DNA from: Carposina sasakii
Taxonomy: Eukaryota; Arthropoda; Insecta; Lepidoptera; Carposinidae
Direction: 5' to 3'
Assembly: GCA_014607495.2 (NCBI GenBank)
Contig: CP053167.1
Span: 8,246,001 to 8,310,000, forward strand
DNA length: 64,000 nt
The translations under genes were made by a program, and so were the position numbers. How positions within the stretch are numbered: the first letter of the stretch is position 1; each line of letters begins with the position of its first letter. Positions 44,300-55,300 of the stretch are shown one piece after another. Under the pieces are notes generated by a model, which was not told where the DNA came from, made no database searches, and saw only the letters and a program-made list of their open reading frames with translations.

Positions 44300-44520
44300 A
44301 TTATCATGGGAACAGTAAGTGGTGCCTGCGATGCCATAGGTCCTGGGTTCGAATTCCGGTTAATGCAAACATTGATTGATGTTTGTTTCCAAGTCATGGA
44401 TGTCTCTATACTTAACTAGCTATGTATTTATATATACTGTTACCTAGTACCCACGATACAAGACCTTAAGGATCTTAATGTGGGACTAAGTTTATATGTT
44501 GTAAAGTGTGTGAATATATG
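44300..44520 (+). mobile_element. SINE-A copy (tRNA-derived SINE)
   Basis: The B box is GGGTTCGAATTCC (44345-44357). The body AAGTCATGGATGTCTCTATA and AATGTGGGACTAAG...GTGTGTGAATATAT matches the copy at 2801-3037. The A-box half is decayed. Confidence 0.75.
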
Positions 44521-44985
44521 TTTTTTTGTTATTTATAAAAAGAATAACGAAAATTCTAAAATATACCCGAATGAAACGAGTCGCAGGCGATCGCTAGTCA
44601 AATTCTAAAATCCTTGAAAGTTAGATCCCTAAATGTAATAGAACTTGGCTTAATAATAATATGAGATAAAATTAATATTGGAGTATATACAGAGATCGAG
44701 GTCAAAGGGAATAAATACCGAAGAAAATATTTCGATTTTTTTCTGTTTATACGGCATTGAGATTTTTTTAGATAATAATAAGGCAAATGCAAAAGTCACA
44801 TTTCAATCTATGTTGACACCATAATTGTATTCGCAATAAGCATTTTCATATGTCAACATTTTCGGGTCCATTTCTATTGGGATTTGGGAGTTGAAGATAT
44901 TTTTCCTTGTAATTTTTTCGTATTTTTCTTTGTTATTGTCTAAAGTTTTCATAAAGAAGTAAAGACCTACCTATATACAGGGTGT

Positions 44986-45265
44986 AACAGAAAGGGTATG
45001 TTAAGCGAAAAGCTGTATAAATATCCCACTATAGAGAACCTATTTCCAAAATTTGAGACTCGAAATTTTAATTTTTCAAGATTGTATGAAAATTCCTGAG
45101 ATATTTAAAAATTCTCCATAATATCGGGAAAAATAAACATGTGATTTCGGATCTCAAATTTACGGTATGTAAAGCGAATTTCTATGAAATGTACCACTTT
45201 AGAGATCTACAAAAATCTGAGACTAGGAATCAAAAGTAAATTTTTAATTCCCAAGTTGCTCAGGG
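44986..45265 (+). mobile_element. MITE-F copy (right end unclear)
   Basis: It starts TACAGGGTGTAACAGAAAGG then GTATGTTAAGCGAAAAGC. The interior TTTTCAAGATTGTATGAA and AAATAAACATGTGATTTCGG is shared. The right half looks rearranged. Confidence 0.7.
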
Positions 45266-45351
45266 ATTCTCCTTGTTATTAAAATTGTTTGTAGAATAAA
45301 CTAATTAACATGTCCAAATCCTTTACAAATTTACTATGAATTAGACATAAT

Positions 45352-45600
45352 ATACTACTAATATTATAAACGCGAAAGTTTGTGAGGATGTATGTATGTA
45401 AGGATGTATTTACTCGTATGTAAGGATCTTTGTTGCTCTCTCACGCAAAAACTACTGAATGGATTTTGATCAAACTGTACAACAATATAGCTTACATATC
45501 AGAATAACACATACAACGCTACTTTTTATCCCGGGAAAACATTTTATCCCCCTGTTCAACATTTTATTTTTCTGCTGTTCACGCAGACGGAGTCACTGGT
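45352..45600 (+). mobile_element. Helitron-like element (forward)
   Basis: It starts ACTACTAATATTATAAACGC, continues AAACTACTGAATGGATTTTG, and ends CACGCAGACGGAGTCACTGG. Confidence 0.65.
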
Positions 45601-45892
45601 ATTAAATAAATACAAAAAGCTCTTGATATCAATACCTGTTATATAGAAACAAACAACTTTTATTTTTAAGATTTCTTTTATGGAAAAAGTTGGTATATAA
45701 ATTTTTTTATTTACTAGCAATTCTGTAACCTTGGCAAAAAGTTTGTTTTTCCACAGCTCGTAAATGTTAAACTTCAGTGGTCAAAGCCTTGTAGAAGCCA
45801 AGAAAATTCGCAAATGAACATCTAATTTTTTTACAAAAAAAAAACTTACCCAGGGAGGGGAATAAAATTAAAAATATTGAATACTGTGTTGA

Positions 45893-46010
45893 TGCGGGGC
45901 TTCACTTAAAGTACATCAGCTGCATCTCCTTTCGTGCATGTCGTAAGACTAAAGAATTCAAGGGCGTTCTCACAGGCGATGAGATAGCAACTTACCACTA
46001 GCATTTTTTA
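45893..46010 (-). repeat. Rep-H fragment (reverse)
   Basis: GATGCGGGGCTTCACTTAAA, CATCAGCTGCATCTCCTTTC, ACAGGCGATGAGATAGCAAC. Confidence 0.7.
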
Positions 46011-46421
46011 CATATGCCCCCCTAACCTGACTACGTATCGTGGATATCGTATCGTACGATATGATATTGTCTCTATACAAAATTCAACATCGCGGCTTAT
46101 ATTTATCGTATTCTGACAGGCTAAATGTCGATAAATCGGTTTATCATATCGTGTTTCGCAGGTCATGCTAGGCTTGCTGACCTGAGTGGCAATTCTCGAA
46201 AAGTCTCGAGTTGGAACGAAGACAAAACGGAACCGTTGTAGACGCTCAGAACAAAGCAATAATTACTTTATGGTGACGTAATTAGACACATTTTAGCACG
46301 AGACATATTGTTTTTATTCTGTCATACTCGCGACCGATGCGTGCTAAAATATCCCTTATTACTCAATCGGTAAGTAGATATTGCTTCGCACCGCGTTTCG
46401 TTAACGGTTCGTTAGGGCTCA

Positions 46422-46491
46422 AAAATTTTCAAGAATTGTCCCCCTGCTTTTTCAGAACTAAATAAGCAGGGGGGCAATTCTTGAAAATTTT
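46422..46491. repeat. 28-bp hairpin with 14-base loop
   Basis: The left arm is AAAATTTTCAAGAATTGTCC then CCCTGCTT. The right arm is its inverse with 27 of 28 positions paired (the exception is G-T). It stands alone, with no matching repeat elsewhere in the window. Confidence 0.9.
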
Positions 46492-47285
46492 ACCTTCTAC
46501 CACATTTCTGGGAATACAGCCATGATTATATATATGTATTTTTCAGTAGGTGGGTTTATAAAATTGACATTAAAAACCGTTTTTTCCAAGTAAGGATAAA
46601 GTTGATGCTGTCTCTATCTTTATCAAGTTTTAAACAAAGACATAATCAAGTTATCTGGTCATTGAGAAATTCGGCCCTTATTTAAATTACTTTAAATATT
46701 GCATATTATATCACCAATATCCTATAATTGTTAAAACCGGAAACAAGGACACCGTAACTGAATTAGGGTATTATGTATTAGCTTTCGCGTGAAAGGATAA
46801 CAAACATCCATCAACCCTCACCAATTTTCGGGGTAAACTATATGGCTGAATATCTTGAATATATTTAAGGCGATATATAAACATGTAGGTACCTACTACT
46901 AGGGCAGATACTTAAAAAGTAATGATTTATCGATTAATGTGTATGTGAACGATAAACGATATTTGCAATAGAACGACACATTTTTAATATTTACTTAAAT
47001 ATTATAAATACATTATATTAAAAAAAAAACAATATTCTAAGTGGCCAACTAGATTTGCAGTATAGTGCTCTCATATGCAGAGTAATAAAAAGAGGTTGCA
47101 TTGAATTAAATAAATAAATAATAGCGAGATAAGTAAATAAATCTCAATTATTTAATTTTTTTTTACTTTCTCCCTGTAACGTCTTACCTATGTATAATCT
47201 ATAGATATCAGAAACAAACGGAGATTAACGAAAAATAAGTTTATTTTTATTTCGGCACATCTAGTCTAAATTTTGATTCTACCTT
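46492..47285. other. intergenic, no gene recognised
   Basis: AT-rich. A short piece at 46585-46650 resembles 12475-12530. Nothing else is visible. Confidence 0.4.
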
Positions 47286-47540
47286 TATATAAGATCTATC
47301 AAAAATTAGTGATTATCTTTTGACACGAGGTAAAAAGAAACAACTTTCACTATGGGACCAACTCCGAAATATTAAAAAAAAATCTGCTGTTTCATACAAT
47401 CTCAAATAATTACTGCACTGAAATGTATGGAACAGCTGATTATTTTCAATATTTCGTAGTTGGTCTCATAGTGAAAGTTCTTTCTTCCTACCTAGTTTTG
47501 TGTCAAAAGATAATCACTAATTTTGGATAGACCTTATATA
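47286..47540. mobile_element. FB1 fold-back element, copy 2 (255 bp)
   Basis: The left arm is TATATAAGATCTATCAAAAA then TTAGTGATTATCTTTTGACA. The right arm is the inverse. Paired blocks ACTTTCACTATGGGACCAAC and TCATAGTGAAAGT sit inside. Arms are about 100 bases each. Confidence 0.85.
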
Positions 47541-47803
47541 TAAAGAGAAAGCTGATCGACGGATAAATTAATTGGACATCATGTCCCTTTTTCATTTCAT
47601 TCAATAAGGCTGCAAATACTCGTAATCCCACTGAATGAAATAACAACAAAGGTATGCGTCCCTGAAAACCTCAAGGTTTCAGTCTATTTATACACTACAG
47701 CGGAGAGGCTAGTTTAAACGTAGATAGTAAATAACTAAATCGACAATAACACAGTAGAAAACAAATACGATTTACAGGAGAGCAATCGCGATATTGTTCA
47801 ACT

Positions 47804-47915
47804 TTATTATTTAGCGCAACAAAAACGTTATTATTTAGCGCAACAAAAACGTTATTATTTAGCGCAACAAAAACGTTATTATTTAGCGCAACAAAAACGT
47901 TATTATTTAGCGCAA
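47804..47915 (+). repeat. 24-bp tandem repeat, 4.7 units
   Basis: The unit is TTATTATTTAGCGCAACAAA plus AACG. Four full units are identical and a fifth is cut after 16 bases. Perfect identity implies recent expansion. Confidence 0.97.
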
Positions 47916-47954
47916 TTAACCTCCATTAAAAAATTGAATCCTATGAAAATAATC

Positions 47955-48060
47955 GTGGTAGGCTCACCACTCACCACGTAGGTTTTATCGAGCTAACTGG
48001 TGAAAAGTGGGCGTGTAATTTGCACACTTCTGCCCAACCTCTTTGGGGGATAATATGAAT
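47955..48060 (+). repeat. dispersed repeat fragment
   Basis: GGTAGGCTCACCACTCACCA, GAGCTAACTGGTGAAAAGTG, CCTCTTTGGGGGATAAT. A second copy lies at 57072-57150. Confidence 0.6.
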
Positions 48061-48771
48061 AAAAGATAATTTTACGTTTGAAAATAATCCGTTATATTTT
48101 TTACTGCTTCTACTAATAAGTATCATTTTGACATTTTCCCGGCTAGTTATTGTATAGAGTCCTTGTTTGAAAAAAAGTACTTATCACTTAATATATTCAA
48201 TATAATATCATTAGTATATTCAAAGCACATAGTCCGGGAGGTAGACGTTGCATTTTTGATAAAGGTGAAAATTTTAGGCCGATGTTTTGAGTGCAATGAT
48301 GGTTAATGGGACATCAATTGAATATGAGCGTACAGGCGCACTCAGGGTGATGGGGAGCAAAATATTCAGTATTTAAAAAAAAAATCCAAAAATTATTTCT
48401 GTTCGTCCGAAAATTTGCACATCAGTATTTGCTACAATAATACTTGCTATAATTATAAAACCGTCAGCGTGAAGAAAATGGCGGGTTGTATAACATAATA
48501 TACCGCTTAGTAAAGATAAATTATTTTCATTTCATTTCCGGTTATGAAACTGATACAGGTTATTCTTTATGCTATACAAAATGATAAAAAAAAGCGTCAG
48601 CAGATCTATCGATAGGGGTAAAATCCGTCAGCAAGGGGATTATATGTGCTACGAGCAGGTATTCAATCCGAGTATGCATTAACCATCTATATTATTCACT
48701 TACTGACGACCCTCCCTGTAATTATTTCTGCTGATTTTTTCTTCAATTATATGCGTATTGTTAAATTTAAC

Positions 48772-49097
48772 TAGTAGTAGTTCTTCTACGCTGCTCTGGG
48801 AGTGAAAAAAAATTTGTATAAAAATACTACAGCTGCATCCCTTTTTAGTCCCGGGCATACTGTACAAGTCAGTAGGGGAAGGTCTTGGTGATTCGCACCT
48901 TGTAAAAATTTGCGATGGGCTGACCACCTGTCACTACTAGCCGAACTTGTACATCTCAACTATACCCTCAATCCAATGTGTGGAAAAATTTTTATTGGTC
49001 AGAAGTGGCAAAAATCCATGTGGTTCTATCGGCCCTTGGTGCTCTGCCTACCCCGTAAGGGATAAAGGCGTGATCTATATGTATGTATGTATGTAGT
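48772..49097 (+). mobile_element. Rep-T copy (fullest)
   Basis: It runs from TAGTTCTTCTACGCTGCTCT via CGGGCATACTGTACAAGTCA and GCCCTTGGTGCTCTGCCTAC to a TATATGTATGTATGTATG tail. Confidence 0.8.
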
Positions 49098-49246
49098 AGT
49101 AGTAATAGAAAGATTAACTAACGATCCAAACTGGCTACTGGCCTTAAAAATAGAATTTAATTTATAATTTTGGTTTCCTAAGAATCGCCATTTCGGAGTA
49201 TCAACGATGCAACAATGTTGAAAAAGTTGTGTTATTCATACACACA

Positions 49247-49400
49247 TAGACACGGTTGTGCCGCGCCACTGAAGGATCATTAAGGAGAAGCCACACTCAG
49301 CCACAGCCACGTTCTGCGCAGAGTGGCCTATTCCACGATCAAAATGATTGTGACAAGTTAAGCTTTGAGTTAAGTTAAAAGCTATTTTATCGCCAGACGA
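49247..49400 (+). repeat. Rep-H fragment
   Basis: ACACGGTTGTGCCGCGCCAC, GGATCATTAAGGAGAAGCCA, ATCAAAATGATTGTGACAAG. Confidence 0.6.
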
Positions 49401-49609
49401 AATTTAAAATGGTACTATAATACCCATATGCACATAACATCATATTAATTCCATTAATAAATCATTCGTCCATGATAGAGTACTCGTTTAATGGAACATA
49501 ATCCATACTGTCTTGCACTTCTTCTCTCGTATATCTATATTTCTTCCTGATTTCCCCTGTACAAATATTGTTCATACCCGGGAGAGCGATGGTTTGGTCA
49601 TGATGTCCT

Positions 49610-49820
49610 CGCCTAGTTCTATGTCAAGAATCCTCTTCTTCTGCATTGACAGGAGAGGTGACGTCAGGGGGACGCATGCGTTGGGCGCACTCCCTAGGCT
49701 GAATGAAGGCTGTACGGTATTCTTGGTCGGGCTTATTAGATTTTACACCCCGTTTTGCGATGCAAAAAATTGATATTGAGGAGTTTTTCCGGTGTGGCAG
49801 TATAGTCTGAACTGGTTCCA
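49610..49820 (-). other. open reading stretch, unknown repeat (pair with 50930-51115)
   Basis: The reverse strand encodes 65 codons (EPVQTILPHRKNSSISIFCI and on). Its CACCGGAAAAACTCCTCAAT and CGCAAAACGGGG text matches 50946-51000 in forward orientation. It is a dispersed element or a retro-copied piece that I cannot identify. Confidence 0.4.
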
Positions 49821-49824
49821 TTTG

Positions 49825-50050
49825 TACAGGGTGTAACTTCCAGACCCCAGTCTTCTGGGTATGTTAACCGAGCCAAATGCTATGAAAATAGCCCACTATA
49901 GACATATTTCCCAAAATTTGAGACTCGAAATCACAAGTTCATTTTTCAAGATTGTATGAACATTCCTAATATGTTTGATTTCTCCATACTACTCGTATCT
50001 TTAAAAAAATGTAATTTGAAATCTCTGGAGAAAGTTTTTTTATAGTGGCT
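49825..50050 (+). mobile_element. MITE-F copy (right end lost)
   Basis: It starts TACAGGGTGTAACTTCCAGA. A 15-20 base insert precedes GGGTATGTTAACCGAGCCAA. The interior TTGAGACTCGAAATCACAAG matches the family. Confidence 0.7.
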
Positions 50051-50459
50051 CCGTAAACGAGCTATTTTGATAGCGAATTCCGTTGGCTGATTACAGCTTG
50101 TGGATAGAGGTATTTTTTTAACGCCCATAACTTTTTCTGCGTAAAATTTAGATTTTTTCCTATTCCTGAGGAAATTTTGGAAAATGTTTTGTTAGTGTAA
50201 CCCTAAATTCGTCAAGGTATGTTTATTCATTTAAGTAGATTGGACCAAGGAATCACATTGTTGTTGTTCAGCTTTCCCAGGTTTTACAAAATTGGAAATA
50301 ATTTTCGGTTGGCGTTCGGCGCAAGCTGGATAAATGCTGTAGCCTATGTTAAACAGCAATAGAACAATCTGACAAATATATTGTTGTTGGTGAAGCTATA
50401 TTATTTGTGAAGTTTCATGCTCGAACGCCAAGTCCAAAAAATTATTTAGTCGTTTTTGC

Positions 50460-50930
50460 GTGAAAACCTGAGCAACAAACATCCTTACATACATCCTCAC
50501 AAACTTTATCGCGTTTTTCAAATATGCCAAGTAGGATACATCTATACCTTTCTACATGCAGATATTACTGTTGCGACACACATAGCATAGATTTAGTCAG
50601 GATACACATAGGTAAAGATATTAGTAGGATACACATAGATATAGATTGATTGTGCTGAGTTTTCAAAGAAAGACCTCTACTCCACATAGCTGTAATCACC
50701 AACGATATTAGTTTCTTCTTTCCGTTTAGGAGCTACACATAGGTAAAGATACGTGCTAGTAGTTTCGATACACATAGGTATAGATTTCAAAAAATGAAAA
50801 AAAAAACAAGTGAATTAGCTTGATCTTCCTCCAACCTATGCGTTTGCTACAACATCTATTTCGGGTATACTTGCTTCAAGTTGGCCGGTAATAAACTAAA
50901 CAGCCATTTAGTAATTGAATTATAGGAATT
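50460..50930. other. intergenic with iterated ACACATAGGTA motif
   Basis: ACACATAGGTAAAGATA or close variants occur at about 50604, 50628, 50735 and 50769, a loose interrupted repeat. No gene is seen. Confidence 0.5.
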
Positions 50931-51115
50931 CAATTTACTCCCTCCTGCACCGGAAAAACTTCAATTCAATTTTTTGCAATTCTAAGCAAAACGGGTTGTT
51001 GCTAAATGCGGCTGTAAATATTTTATTATTAATGAAGATATTCAGTGTCGATGTTCCATTACTGTTAATCGCCAGAAGAAGAGGATTCATTTACGATTTG
51101 GCGAGGAGACACTCA
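50930..51115 (+). other. second member of the unknown pair (with 49610-49820)
   Basis: CTCCTGCACCGGAAAAACTT, CAATTTTTTGCAATTCTAAG, CAAAACGGG, and CAGAAGAAGAGGATTC further on all match the reverse strand at 49.6-49.8 kb. Confidence 0.4.
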
Positions 51116-51216
51116 ACGTTATCACCTCACATAAAGAGTAATATTATTTAAAACTGTAAAAAAAAAGAGACTAGGTAAAATTATTTTCTATCAGGTAATT
51201 TTTTCAATTATCATTG

Positions 51217-51470
51217 GCTGCGTGGTGCCGGCAGAGTAGAATTTGTACCACCCCATGTCTGCCCGTGGGTATCGTACAAGGCGATTAAGGGTTTCCGGGA
51301 GGTGGAAGGCCTCCCGGTTGAAACCATAAAAAAACACGCGTCACACCCGCCTGGCCGCGTGTGCACTATTATGAATACCCCTTTTTCAACATGGCAGTCG
51401 CTATGCTCCGAAATGGGGGAAAAAAAGGCCTACATCCAGCAGTAGACTGCAATAAGCTGATGATGATTAA
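51217..51470 (+). mobile_element. RTE-like LINE 3' tail
   Basis: GCTGCGTGGTGCCGGCAGAG, GGCGATTAAGGGTTTCCGGG, CTACATCCAGCAGTAGACTG, then a TGATGATGATTA tail. Confidence 0.75.
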
Positions 51471-51954
51471 TTATCATTGCCTTGTGCTGTTATTTTATTA
51501 TAACAACTTACACGTTATAAAACTCAAAAATTCAATTTTACGCATTTAGGCACTTCTATTCACCCCCTTGGATTGATGTGGATAATTGACTTGTATGTAA
51601 TGGGTGTTCCCAACATAAAGAAACATGCAAGTGGTATGGTTTTAGCGGAGTGCGAATATGTAATACCCTAGTTCCCGCTAATTCTATTTGTCAGTTCAAT
51701 TGTTGACTGGACTAAAAAATGAGAATTTCTTATAATCAAATTGTTTCAGGTCGCTTGAAAATTGATCAAGCATGCTGCAATCCTTGACAATGTATATAAT
51801 AAGAAAAGAATCAGCAGAGTATTATAGGGAAAGGTGTGTTGAAAGTAGGGATGTACTCGGATGTTACCCTCTCACACGGTAATCCCCTTGCTGACGATTT
51901 TACCCCTATCGATAGATCTCACGCTTTTTTTTATCAAACTTTTTAGTAGGAGTA

Positions 51955-52070
51955 TAGATATTGTTATTATTTATTGCACACAAATTAAAAATAACCACAT
52001 AAATTACATAGGTACAGGAGAAATGTACAATGGCGTGCTTATCTATTCAAGAGATTTCTTCCAGCAGACG
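51955..52070 (-). mobile_element. LINE 3' end fragment (reverse)
   Basis: ATGTACAATGGCGTGCTTAT and CAAGAGATTTCTTCCAGCAG match the 3' UTR at 41820-41880 in reverse. Confidence 0.6.
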
Positions 52071-52294
52071 GTTTCTATAATTATTATTATTGTTAAAGGG
52101 TAACAGATGTGCACAAACAGCTTTTCGGACAACTAGAAACCTAATTTTTGGATTTTTTTTTTGAATTTAAATTCCTCCCCACCCTATAGCTGCTGACTTC
52201 GAGTTACTCAATAAACTACACATAAAAGTATTAACATTAAACATCGAGAAATGATTTTGTAAAATGCATACCCCCGGACTAACATATTTTACTC

Positions 52295-52445
52295 TCTGAG
52301 ACGCGCGGGCGTTCTGCGCACTCGACGCGGGCGCGCTCTGTTTTCGTCCGGCACGACGCATGCGCGAACCGTAGCGTCATAGCTGCGCGGTAGAGCAGTC
52401 GAGGGGAGTGGCGGCAAATTTAGAGTTTGGCGCGTTATATCATTA
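52295..52445 (-). promoter_or_regulatory. CpG-dense island; possible promoter / first exon
   Basis: GACGCGCGGGCGTTCTGCGC, TCGACGCGGGCGCGCTC and CGTCCGGCACGACGCATGCG form a sharp CpG peak in AT-rich DNA. The reverse strand opens at 52361 with MRRAGRKQSAPASSAQNARA then SQRVKYVSPG, followed by a possible donor G|GTATGC. It has no recognisable motif, so this is an inference from composition. Confidence 0.35.
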
Positions 52446-52659
52446 AAATATAGGTACTTGTTTAGAAAAAAAAACGCACATTAATTCAAAAATTCAAAAT
52501 TCATTTATTTTACAGGTAATAGACCCATAGATAAAGGAAAATAATGTCTGAAATTATGGTTAATGGTTTGAATATGTACCTCGTTGATAGCAAAATACAT
52601 CAGATTTATTATTTACCTTCTCTTAAGGTTTTGTTTATTATGCTTTCATTTACAAATTA

Positions 52660-52832
52660 GAGGATTCATGGATAACGTTGTAGGTAATTATTACTTGGGA
52701 AAAGGACGTAAGATACCTTTGAGAGGGAATTGGATCTTTTATCACGGTAAATCGTTACCCCAATTAAACAATCCAAATTCCGTTTTTAGCCTTGAAAGAG
52801 GAAGACTCGTGCAACTGGATACAAAGGTGTAA
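52660..52832 (+). other. possible exon-like ORF, function unknown
   Basis: After CATTTACAAATTAG an open frame reads MDNVVGNYYLGKGRKIPLRG then NWIFYHGKSL and on, ending at ACAAAG|GTGTAATAAG or a TAA stop. Hydrophilic composition is mixed and could be coding. I recognise no family. Confidence 0.25.
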
Positions 52833-52910
52833 TAAGAAAACGTTGATATATAAAATAGTTCTGCTACTAGCCATTGAGGTTAATTACCAAAGAAGTGCGT
52901 TTTTATTAAC

Positions 52911-53185
52911 TAGTAGTAGTTCTTCTACGCTGCTCTGGGAGTGAATGTAACAGAGGGTTTAGATAATGTAGCAATCTTAACAGCGAAGTTCGCTTCCCTA
53001 TCCCGAAACATACTGTTCAAGTCAGTAGAGGGACAATGAGAGTCTTGGTTTAGATATTCGTATAGCGATGGGCTGACGACCTGTCACTACTAGCCGAACT
53101 TGTACATCTCAACTAACCCTCAGAATTGGTCAGAAGTGGCACCATGTGGTTTATCGCTCTTGGTGTCTGCCTACATTTCCTGAGG
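52911..53185 (+). mobile_element. Rep-T copy
   Basis: TAGTAGTTCTTCTACGCTGC, TCAAGTCAGTAGAGGGACAA, GATGGGCTGACGACCTGTCA. The tail is damaged. Confidence 0.75.
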
Positions 53186-53653
53186 GGTATATTTATTGAA
53201 ATGTTATAAAAATAGCCAACTATAGAGTACCTACGCAAAATATTAACCCGTCACGCGTCGCCATACAAGGCATAATTTTTTGCAATGATATCAGAAAAAA
53301 TATTATTTTGAGGTTACCGCGTTATTTTCCAATAAGAATTGTACCTATATTATCACAAACTACATGGAATTTCCTATCTTGTGTTATTAATGTGTAAAGA
53401 AAATACCACCAACCTGATTTCAAAATTACGTAATAACTTAGAGCTTTGCGAAATTTTGCAATATCCGTTGACTGTGTACACAAATTGACACATTGTATCA
53501 ATTAACAAGATTGTATGAACATTTCCGAGTTGCTTAGAAATTTTTCTATCTATATGGAAAAATAAACACGTGATTTAGTAGAGTCCAAAATTTTGTAGAT
53601 TGGTTCTCTATAGTAAACTATTTTAATAGCATTTCGCCTTTTGTCACACCCTA
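53181..53653 (+). mobile_element. MITE-F copy with internal insertion
   Basis: The left part is GGGGTATATTTATTGAAATG...AATAGCCAACTATAGAG. The right part is AACAAGATTGTATGAACATT and TTTTGTCACACCCTA. About 270 bases of unrelated AT-rich DNA lie between them. Confidence 0.6.
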
Positions 53654-54096
53654 TACAGGGTGTTGGTGACAGCCAGGCAAATACTAAAATGCTGAACAAG
53701 TACCATTGTGTTGAGTTATACGACAGTGTTATTATTCGCAGGAAATGTATTTTTGATTTGATTATCAGTAATCTTTGCGCGCCGCGCCCATTGTATCGGG
53801 CGATCCTGTGACTAAATTAAATGGGCTTATTGGTTGTGATACGTTGCTGTTTTTTGGATCACTCCATAAGGTTTGATCAGTTATTTGAATTTTATTGAGG
53901 GTAACTTTTATTGAATATCATCTTCTGGTTAAAATTTTATTTTTAAGTCATTGTGTAAGGTTAGGTCTTACACAACGAAACGAACATAACTATTTTTTCC
54001 TGAGAATATGACAAAAATGTTCAGTGTTTTCCATCTCAGAATCATGGTCTGAATACATAGTATCAATATTTGTCTGGCTGTCACAAACATCCTGTA
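53654..54096. mobile_element. MITE-G, 443 bp
   Basis: The left end is TACAGGGTGTTGGTGACAGC then CAGGCAAATA. The right end is its inverse, differing at three positions. Flanked by TA. It inserted at or beside the CACCCTATA end of MITE-F. The 92-codon frame over its right part is incidental. Confidence 0.85.
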
Positions 54097-54342
54097 TAGC
54101 TGGATGCACCACGGGCAGATGGCGGTCATTTCGAATCCTTAGGGCTTTAGTTTCCCCAAGAGTCTTTCAATATGCTGATATATTTTACACTGAGTGCACA
54201 ACCTTGGAAATTCGATCGATCATTAAAAGATCATTTATTATCGAGTTACACAAGTCAGTACGGTCAGACCCTTATCAATCGTGTGGCTGCAAACGGAATT
54301 AATGGTACACATACGAAGGAATTTAATCGCATTTAGAATGTA

Positions 54343-54548
54343 CTAGCGGCCGTCCACGGCTTCGCCCGCGTGAGAGTGCATTACGAAGTCGGGGCAGGTC
54401 CCTAGTTATACATTATAAACCTTCCTTGTGAATCACTCTATCTATTAAAAAAAACCGCATCAAAATCCGTTAGTTTGAAACATCTACGTATTTAAGCATA
54501 AATAGGGACGGACAGCAGAAAGCGACTTTGTTTTATAATATGTAGTGA
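54343..54548 (-). mobile_element. Helitron-like element, family 2
   Basis: The reverse strand starts TCACTACATATTATAAAACA and ends CACGCGGGCGAAGCCGTGGA then CGGCCGCTAG and host T. Both termini are intact. Confidence 0.8.
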
Positions 54549-54663
54549 TTTAAGTTATAATTTAATTTGGGAACTCTAGAATGCATAGTTTGATATTCAT
54601 GAGTGTTCAAGGATACTAATAAAAATTTTCTACATACACATGGCTGTGTGCCTATAATGGTGT

Positions 54664-55017
54664 AAGAGCGGTGATAGTCCAGTGGTTCAGACGTGCACAT
54701 TCCAAGCAGGAGGCGTAAGTTCGATCCCAGTCACGGGCCTGTACCAATGAATTTATTTCATGTACAGATTTTAATGTTGTAAAATTGTCACTTATCTCGT
54801 GCCTCGGATAGCACGTAAAACTGTTGGTCCTGCGCCTGATCTCTCTCCGGTCGTGTCGGCTTTCCGTCCCATCGGACTATGAGAGTGACGGAATAGAGAG
54901 TGCATCTCTGTGTTTGCGCACACACTTGTGCACTATAATATCTCCTGCGTACCTGACTAATCTCCGTAGAGATTGGTCGCCTTGGCCGAAATACGGTCGG
55001 GAGATTTTCATAATGGT
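54664..55017 (+). mobile_element. SINE-B copy (tRNA-derived, about 350 bp)
   Basis: The tRNA-like head has A box TGATAGTCCAGTGGTTCAGA and B box AAGTTCGATCCC. The body includes TCTCGTGCCTCGGATAGCAC, CGTGTCGGCTTTCCGTCCCA, GTTTGCGCACACACTTGTGC and GCCGAAATACGGTCGG. Confidence 0.85.
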
Positions 55018-55040
55018 ATAGCTAGAACGTTGAACGTAGA

Positions 55041-55300
55041 AAGTTGAGTAAATAGACTGCTTTTTTCTGCATAAATGCACATAGACGCACGTAGCAGGAT
55101 TTTTTCACGAAAAATAATTAATATCTGTCTATAAAAAAAATAACATAAACACTAGACACTATAAATTTCGCAAGAACAAGGAATTTTAAAAAAACATTAA
55201 AAAATTTTTTTTTATCCCAGCATTTTTTTTGGCATAAACTTACTTTATTTGACGTATAGAGTACGTACCCTTCGTTAATGGTGGCCACAAAAAAACACCC
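55041..55300 (-). mobile_element. MITE-A copy 6 (partial, reverse)
   Basis: It runs from AAGTTGAGTAAATAGACTGC to CACAAAAAAACACCC. The GGACCCTAATATC half is missing. Confidence 0.8.

Noticed and set aside
47804..47915. CRISPR array
   Set aside because: The units are contiguous with no spacers, and the window is a eukaryotic genome.
54024..54302. 92-codon frame
   Set aside because: It crosses the end of MITE-G into flanking DNA.
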